A stretch of DNA of 64,000 nt from Sisyra terminalis. Lineage: Eukaryota > Arthropoda > Insecta > Neuroptera > Sisyridae. The stretch covers positions 20,974,282 to 21,038,281 of the forward strand of contig OY292277.1 in the NCBI GenBank assembly GCA_958496175.1. Direction: 5' to 3'. The position numbers and the translations under genes are program-made. How positions within the stretch are numbered: position 1 is the stretch's first letter; the number at the start of each line of letters is the position of its first letter. The notes beneath the pieces are model-generated. The model had not been told where the DNA came from and searched no databases. It worked only from the letters and a program-made list of their open reading frames with translations. Positions 61,601-64,000 of the stretch are shown in pieces.

Positions 61601-62984
61601 TGATACATTCAATTATGAATGTGCAAAGAAATTGTATTTTTTTTCCTTCCGGTTTCATTTTTGCAATATGTTTCCGGACAATAAGCAAATATTAAATTAT
61701 CATGAGCAAATGTATGGTTAATGACCAGGCAAGTAAGGCAACACCTCTTTTGAGGAATTTTATTTCAGAAATGTATTTGCCTTTTTTCATAATTTTTTCG
61801 TGTTTCATTAATAAAAATTTACTTTTATTTTTTTTTTTTACAATTTGTTTATATTTTTTAGATTCTTTTTTGAAACAATGACTTTGTGTACATCTATAAG
61901 TTTATACAAACATGTATCTATGAACAACACGGGTCCGTGGGATCCAACGCATTCTTGGGCATACGCCCGAAGGCACTTGCCTTGCTTCATAATAATGCGT
62001 GTGCATTAATTATCAAAACGTCCCATTTAAGCAAAATATAGTAACAAAAACCATTAAAGTAGTCTTCCAAAAAGATTTGTAAAAAATCGATCCATATACC
62101 AAACGTTTACAAATTGAAGACCAAATAAGAAAAATAGGGGGTTATTAATTCATTCCATTCTCGAAAGGAATTTTTTGAATGAACTATTTAGATGGATTTT
62201 TTACACAAATTTCTGTGCTCACTTTTCGAATATTGTGCAGGCGTGACGAAAATAATTATCCCTTAGATGGTGCATTAAATAGAGCACCATATTTGGAAAC
62301 GTTGAACTTCACTGCCCCGAGGGCTCAAACAATTCAAAAAATATTCAGACGAAAAATTATTGGGTGGAAATGGGCGTAGCAATATGTATTTATAATAAGC
62401 ATTTATAGAATCTTTTAACTATTTTTTTGAAGTTTAAGGGGTAGAAAAAAACTGTATCATAGTTTTGAGTTTCAAAATTTATGACTAATGTTTTTTTTTT
62501 CAGAAAAGAATCACATAAAAGAGTGATGTAACGGAAATTTAAACTTCCTTTGCTTTATCAATTATGAATTACCTATCGATTTTTTTCTTTTAATTTTTTC
62601 TCTGTGGTTTTGTTCACTTCTTTTGCTAGTTTTTAATAACAGCGAATTATCGAGTAATGACTTTAGGCTGAAAAAAATTATAAAGACAAGTTAAGTTATT
62701 GATCGTAAATCACGAATGCATTTCCGTTCTAATTTGAAAAGAATGTATTCATCGATACAGTGTTGCGATACTGACTTCATTAAACTCTGTTATATTTTTT
62801 TATAATTTATTAAATATAACATAAAGTTTCAAATTTATTCTTTCAGCTGGAGGAATTAAAAGCGAAGGACCGATTAATCGACCAATTACGACAAACGATT
62901 CGAAACAAAAAAGTATTGTTGTCCCCAGAAATTACCAATACTTGCAATTCATCGCATCGATCATTAGAAGCAGCTAATGAAACG
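43681..62984 (+). CDS. Coiled-coil protein resembling JAKMIP (Janus kinase and microtubule-interacting protein), 5' part
   Basis: Three coding exons, all phase 0: 43681-44079 (133 residues), 58152-58265 (38) and 62847-62984 (46), ending at a GTACGT donor, so the gene continues beyond the window. The start is the first ATG of an exon that begins after TTTTTTCAG at 43630. A low-complexity T/S/Q lead precedes a long charged heptad-type coiled coil with two Cys-x2-Cys cysteines (KCAKC). The second and third exons (CLQEADRLKANNLR, then LLEELKAKDRLIDQLRQT) match, in order, the vertebrate JAKMIP block with CMQAD, KA-DLR and DEIKGKDRVI as I remember it. JAKMIP proteins bind microtubules, JAK kinases and GABA-B receptors. 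The first coding intron is 14 kb and hosts two receptor genes on the other strand. An alternative is another coiled-coil family. Confidence 0.7.
44423..46312 (+). mobile_element. Jockey-clade LINE, 5'-truncated, with target-site duplication and poly(A) tail
   Basis: TTTAATATAA is duplicated at 44413-44422 and 46313-46322. The element ends in an A run (46295-46312). Only the part from just before the reverse transcriptase remains; the ORF1 and endonuclease regions are missing. The open frame is intact from 44440 to 46188, so the copy is young. The 3' UTR carries TCAATAAAGAGTC. GC content is clearly above the surroundings. It sits in the first coding intron of the coiled-coil gene, same strand. 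Confidence 0.95.
44440..46188 (+). pseudogene. LINE ORF2 fragment: reverse transcriptase with YAED in place of YADD
   Basis: 582 codons, no internal stop. Blocks in order: KKAPGYERVTGRMLKELP, AYRPISLLPTLSKLFE, HQFGFRKEHST, AVFLDITQAFDKVW, GVPQGSILGPTLYLIYTADLP, then ATYAEDTAIMA and the C-terminal YLGMHLDRRLTWRRHI and LKPVWTYGIELWG. The catalytic YADD motif has Glu for the first Asp (Y-A-E-D), which should abolish or greatly reduce polymerase activity. No start of its own can be assigned because the real ORF began upstream of the truncation. Confidence 0.92.
46323..47264. other. No gene seen
   Basis: AT-rich intron sequence of the coiled-coil gene. Small frames lack splice context. Confidence 0.5.
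47265..47436 (+). mobile_element. tRNA-derived SINE, well preserved
   Basis: CCTACTGGTGGCCGAGTGGT contains a good pol III A box (TGGCCGAGTGG), and GGGTTCGAATCTCG is a B box. The body is CTAGAGTTGCTAA..GAAGTAGTTAAAAAGCGACAGTAAATAACAATT with an A-rich end. The head resembles a Leu/Ser-type tRNA, but no acceptor stem or CCA-adjacent pairing is present, so it is not a tRNA gene. Confidence 0.88.
47437..49190. other. No gene recognised; a less AT-rich, ORF-like patch at 48057-49015
   Basis: 48060-48260 and 48380-49015 look more protein-like than their surroundings. Minus strand 48090-48255 reads SSNDLETTNHQTRPVPEEPG and GTPPRTQG. Plus strand from about 48787 reads VVIVDENQNDQGDLVFSDYL. All are broken by stops or frame changes, and a 35-base exon-like piece at 48386 does not fit the phase of the host gene. 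Possibly an old pseudogene or element; not identified. Confidence 0.3.
49191..51254 (-). CDS. Divergent ionotropic receptor (IR), intronless
   Basis: Ligand-gated cation channel of the iGluR-derived IR family, expected in the dendrites of chemosensory neurons. One 687-codon frame; the real start may be the Met at 16 or 20, since residues 20-40 form a signal peptide (LILLISSFGFIQC). The N-terminal extracellular part and S1 run to about 390, TM1 about 391-411, pore loop about 425-440, TM2 about 445-470 (IITWFLSSIVLNGMFNSSLT), S2 about 480-640, TM3 about 646-674, and a short tail. Canonical glutamate-binding residues are not evident, as is usual for divergent IRs. Its ATG lies 115 bases after the stop of the next receptor gene, same strand, and an AATAAA for that neighbour lies in the gap (51308-51313). 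It has no close similarity that names an orthologue. Confidence 0.9.
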   Translation of the reverse strand: MITIYLNRTLTIVTYMSLRMNISTKTTLILLISSFGFIQCDKNMSNYFFAKSPQLKGRTELITFLSHVYKFHCVLCRTMAVISESQTILANEFLGAITKPRLPILVKRLNLEYERKFAFSRINGYTELNFIFLKTNKYEVFHDYLLRIKKLPFWLNRSKIVIVLIKVKTKNAQEDREWLLAYVNYLWHNRILNAIITFWNRRTKQVNSFTLDPLGKNPKDILLNISMIQFNIDLFWDKEISFHNQTLNIFIVNPTTTVDFFREYQIKSNNSILSLGMMTYSIDNEYANLIQERLQAKFHTHTVTEEDYELWDELSVQRNLTISQRLEYFFDKTFRKYRIDVWFDSSDILDSGISDFESLQPHTTDNICIIVPEILSDSNYSHLLAIFKTRLWLFTLISMTILTAIVQLFHYISTETNRNWIECFLDFFRALLNFPITRLPSVESVRVLIITWFLSSIVLNGMFNSSLTSILIMPNHASNLNTLRDLEKHKIPLFATPSVMNQIHEAYQNETQEWLNLIQIFNTSGHPIEDYVNFIIENRNKQLRGYIVEEYEGKEILSRLQLNLTHSYRLMKECPVPNLNAFTVPKGAFYAEHLSDIIRRSKAAGMPIYWQNIFHTYTKKRSSQGLNRDTFSMMEDKKNYKVMNLQHLIPALYILFCGVTLAFIVFLIELLINKISQMNRPISPFTN
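51370..57953 (-). CDS. Divergent ionotropic receptor (IR), two exons
   Basis: Exon 1 is 57953-56338 and exon 2 is 51724-51370 (minus strand), phase 2, joined as AG|G. Together they give 656 residues plus TGA. The apparent stop at the end of exon 1 is only the TAA inside the GTAAG donor. The join restores a typical IR S2 end: ASPAVVSFIGR, then KGTPYLDRVNNLILRCYESG. Signal peptide 1-20, S1 about 210-335 (GYSGLDGQMTKVIFSQM), TM1 about 344-366, TM2 about 402-430, TM3 about 611-635 (FIFATTLYVAGNVIAIIVFA). It is a tandem neighbour of the intronless IR downstream; both are nested in an intron of the coiled-coil gene on the other strand. The 4.6-kb intron holds a LINE relic, two MITE remnants and a palindrome. 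Confidence 0.9.
51925..52315 (+). mobile_element. Relic of a non-LTR retrotransposon 3' end (R1/I-like)
   Basis: Plus strand reads VTSLITGHCGIKKLLHTIRM, then after one frameshift RAEDKITFHVLWKCGPLNEW and RNEKLG. This is the order of the C-terminal TGH...HL...C-x2-C-like...H-x-L-x2-C region after the RNase H domain in I/R1-type elements; one cysteine of the usual pattern is replaced. It is GC-richer than its flanks and lies in the intron of the two-exon IR. Confidence 0.65.
52739..52810. mobile_element. Fragment of the CAGTGGCGTAGC-type MITE family
   Basis: CAGTAACGTAGCATGGTGGT followed by GGGGGAAGGACTTGGCCCC resembles the left end of the elements at 4971 and 37853. No right end was found. 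Confidence 0.45.
53287..53400. mobile_element. Short diverged copy of the CAACGTTGCATTTTC MITE family
   Basis: AGCAACGTTGCATTTTCTAC and TTTTTAATTTAACTCGC on the left pair with AGTAGAAAATGAAAGGTTGCC on the right. Followed by (AATAAT)n. Confidence 0.6.
53401..55922. other. Intron sequence, no gene seen
   Basis: AT-rich, with (AAT)n at 53402-53432. Short minus-strand frames have no IR-like or other recognisable motifs. Confidence 0.5.
55923..56168. repeat. Palindromic element with GACGCGTTTCGACAG core
   Basis: Two arms of about 115 bases, from TAATGGATAATAATATATAT inward to CATCATCAGGTAATAATACA, are near-perfect reverse complements about a short AT centre. The same arm occurs singly at 19843-19945. 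It lies in the IR intron about 170 bases from the donor. No ORF. Confidence 0.85.
59262..59428 (+). mobile_element. tRNA-derived SINE, well preserved
   Basis: GGTGGCCGAGTGGTCTAAGC (A box), GGGTTTGATCCTCG (B box, one change), then TTTCTCGATTACGGATTTTT, CTAGAGTCACTAAAGACC, TTAGTAGTTATAGAGCGACA and AACAATTAAAAAA. Closest to the copy at 47265. Confidence 0.88.
61930..61999. other. Short GC-rich patch of unknown origin
   Basis: GGGTCCGTGGGATCCAACGC and GGGCATACGCCCGAAGGCAC interrupt strongly AT-rich intron. Both strands are open over the patch, but nothing is recognised. It may be a fragment of a transposon ORF. Confidence 0.3.
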
Positions 62985-64000
62985 GTACGTATTTCTTTGC
63001 TACCATTGATTTGTGAAAAACTAACGTTTTTTTCCCATTTTCTGGCTTCAATTAATGATAAATTCGCGTTATTTAGATAATGGTTTTTTGTTAAAATAGC
63101 GATTCGTACAACGACCTCTAATCCTAACAACAATTCGATGAGCACGTCTTTCACTTTCTGCAAAAAAAATATCAAATTTTCGTTTTGAAGGTTGTGGAAG
63201 AGGAATTTTTGAGACAATAAGATTCCTAAATATAATTGGCGGTTTTTGGCCAAAGAGGTGAAAGGGTTAAATTCAAATTAAAAAAAAAAAACAGTATTGT
63301 GAAAAAATATTCAGAGACACATCAAAAGATATCCGAAAAAGTTTGAGATCTGAAATGGATAATTTTTAATCTAATCTGCAAATCAAAAAAACAATGATTT
63401 TTGGTATTTTTTTTCTCTATAAATTTTGTTTCTAAGAAAATTTAGAAAGAAGGTAACGGCTTATGAAATTTGAAAAAAGTTGCAAAATTTATATAATTAC
63501 TAAAAACGAAGAAGTAGAAACTATGTGTCAAAAAGAAGTGTATAGGTAGGATAGGTTGGATGGTACAAATCAATACGCAGATTAAAGATCTTTGATTATT
63601 TCTTTCTGAAAGTTTAGGTTTTTTTGATGACACGGATTATGTCATCCGATGGTACGTACAAGTGGTTCAAACACGTCTTGAATACTAAGCAAAATTATTA
63701 TTCATAAGCTAAAGACCTGGAACAGACGAAGGATGAATCATCTTCTCGAGCCCATCTCATAAAAAATCGACATAATCTAGAATTCAATCATTCAAACTTG
63801 GCCGTAAGATTCTTTTGAAATTGATATATAATTTCGAAATAATTAATCCCGTCTACAAAAGGGAAGAAACAATTTAATCTAAACCAACCGACGAGAATAA
63901 ATCTTTGCGACTTTCCTGTCTTTTGCATAAAGATTTGAATTTGAAGATGTTGATGGCCATCGTTCGTCTACTTCATCATTAAACCGCCAACTACAGAAAA
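62985..64000. other. Intron of the coiled-coil gene to window end; no further exon seen
   Basis: No acceptor followed by a coiled-coil frame is convincing before base 64000. The minus-strand frames at 62843-63253 and 63442-63633 lack features and partly overlap the real exon. Confidence 0.45.

Larger units (their letters stand above)
58266..62846. other. Intron of the coiled-coil gene; no gene seen
   Basis: Apart from a SINE at 59262 and a GC-rich patch at 61930, this is AT-rich sequence. Small frames on both strands (for example 59868-60080) have no support. Confidence 0.5.

Noticed and set aside
62843..63253. 136-codon minus-strand frame
   Set aside because: Overlaps the real coiled-coil exon in antisense and has no recognisable features beyond it.

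Overview
This is AT-rich animal nuclear DNA, with spliced genes, GT-AG introns, long introns and many short transposon remnants. Histidine decarboxylase with an insect-type C-terminal tail and two divergent ionotropic receptors (IRs) indicate an insect. I cannot fix the order from the sequence; the Hdc tail and the IR style would suit a fly but do not prove it.

Layout. (1) About 1.0-10.4 kb, plus strand: the 3' part of an unrecognised gene made of at least 22 very short exons. The chosen exons join into one open frame of 667 codons plus a stop. Nearly every intron is phase 0. The protein is built from repeated helical modules, and five modules carry an R-x-K-R type site (a sixth site is QQKR). 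This is the strongest candidate for something undescribed. (2) 10.4-21.3 kb: transposon debris, including a foldback element with ~500-bp arms, tRNA-derived SINEs, a possible small minus-strand exon, and a possible promoter plus non-coding first exon for Hdc. (3) 21.4-32.1 kb, plus strand: a complete 11-exon Hdc coding sequence, 682 residues, with a Helitron relic, MITEs and a duplicated exon-like segment in its introns. (4) 32.1-43.6 kb: no gene recognised; a palindromic repeat cluster at 34 kb and a TTAA-flanked MITE at 41 kb. (5) 43.7-63.0 kb, plus strand: three coding exons of a coiled-coil gene resembling JAKMIP, continuing beyond the window. Its 14-kb first coding intron holds, on the minus strand, two tandem IR genes (one with two exons split by 4.6 kb, one intronless), plus a 5'-truncated jockey-type LINE copy with target-site duplications.

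The genes do not form one pathway. Hdc makes histamine (the photoreceptor and mechanosensory transmitter in insects), the IRs are chemosensory-type channels, and the coiled-coil protein is probably cytoskeletal. The repeat content is coherent: at least six SINE copies of one family, five or more copies of one ~225-bp MITE, several hAT-like MITEs and at least four long inverted repeats. All exon structures were read by eye from splice signals and reading frame; none is supported by transcripts.
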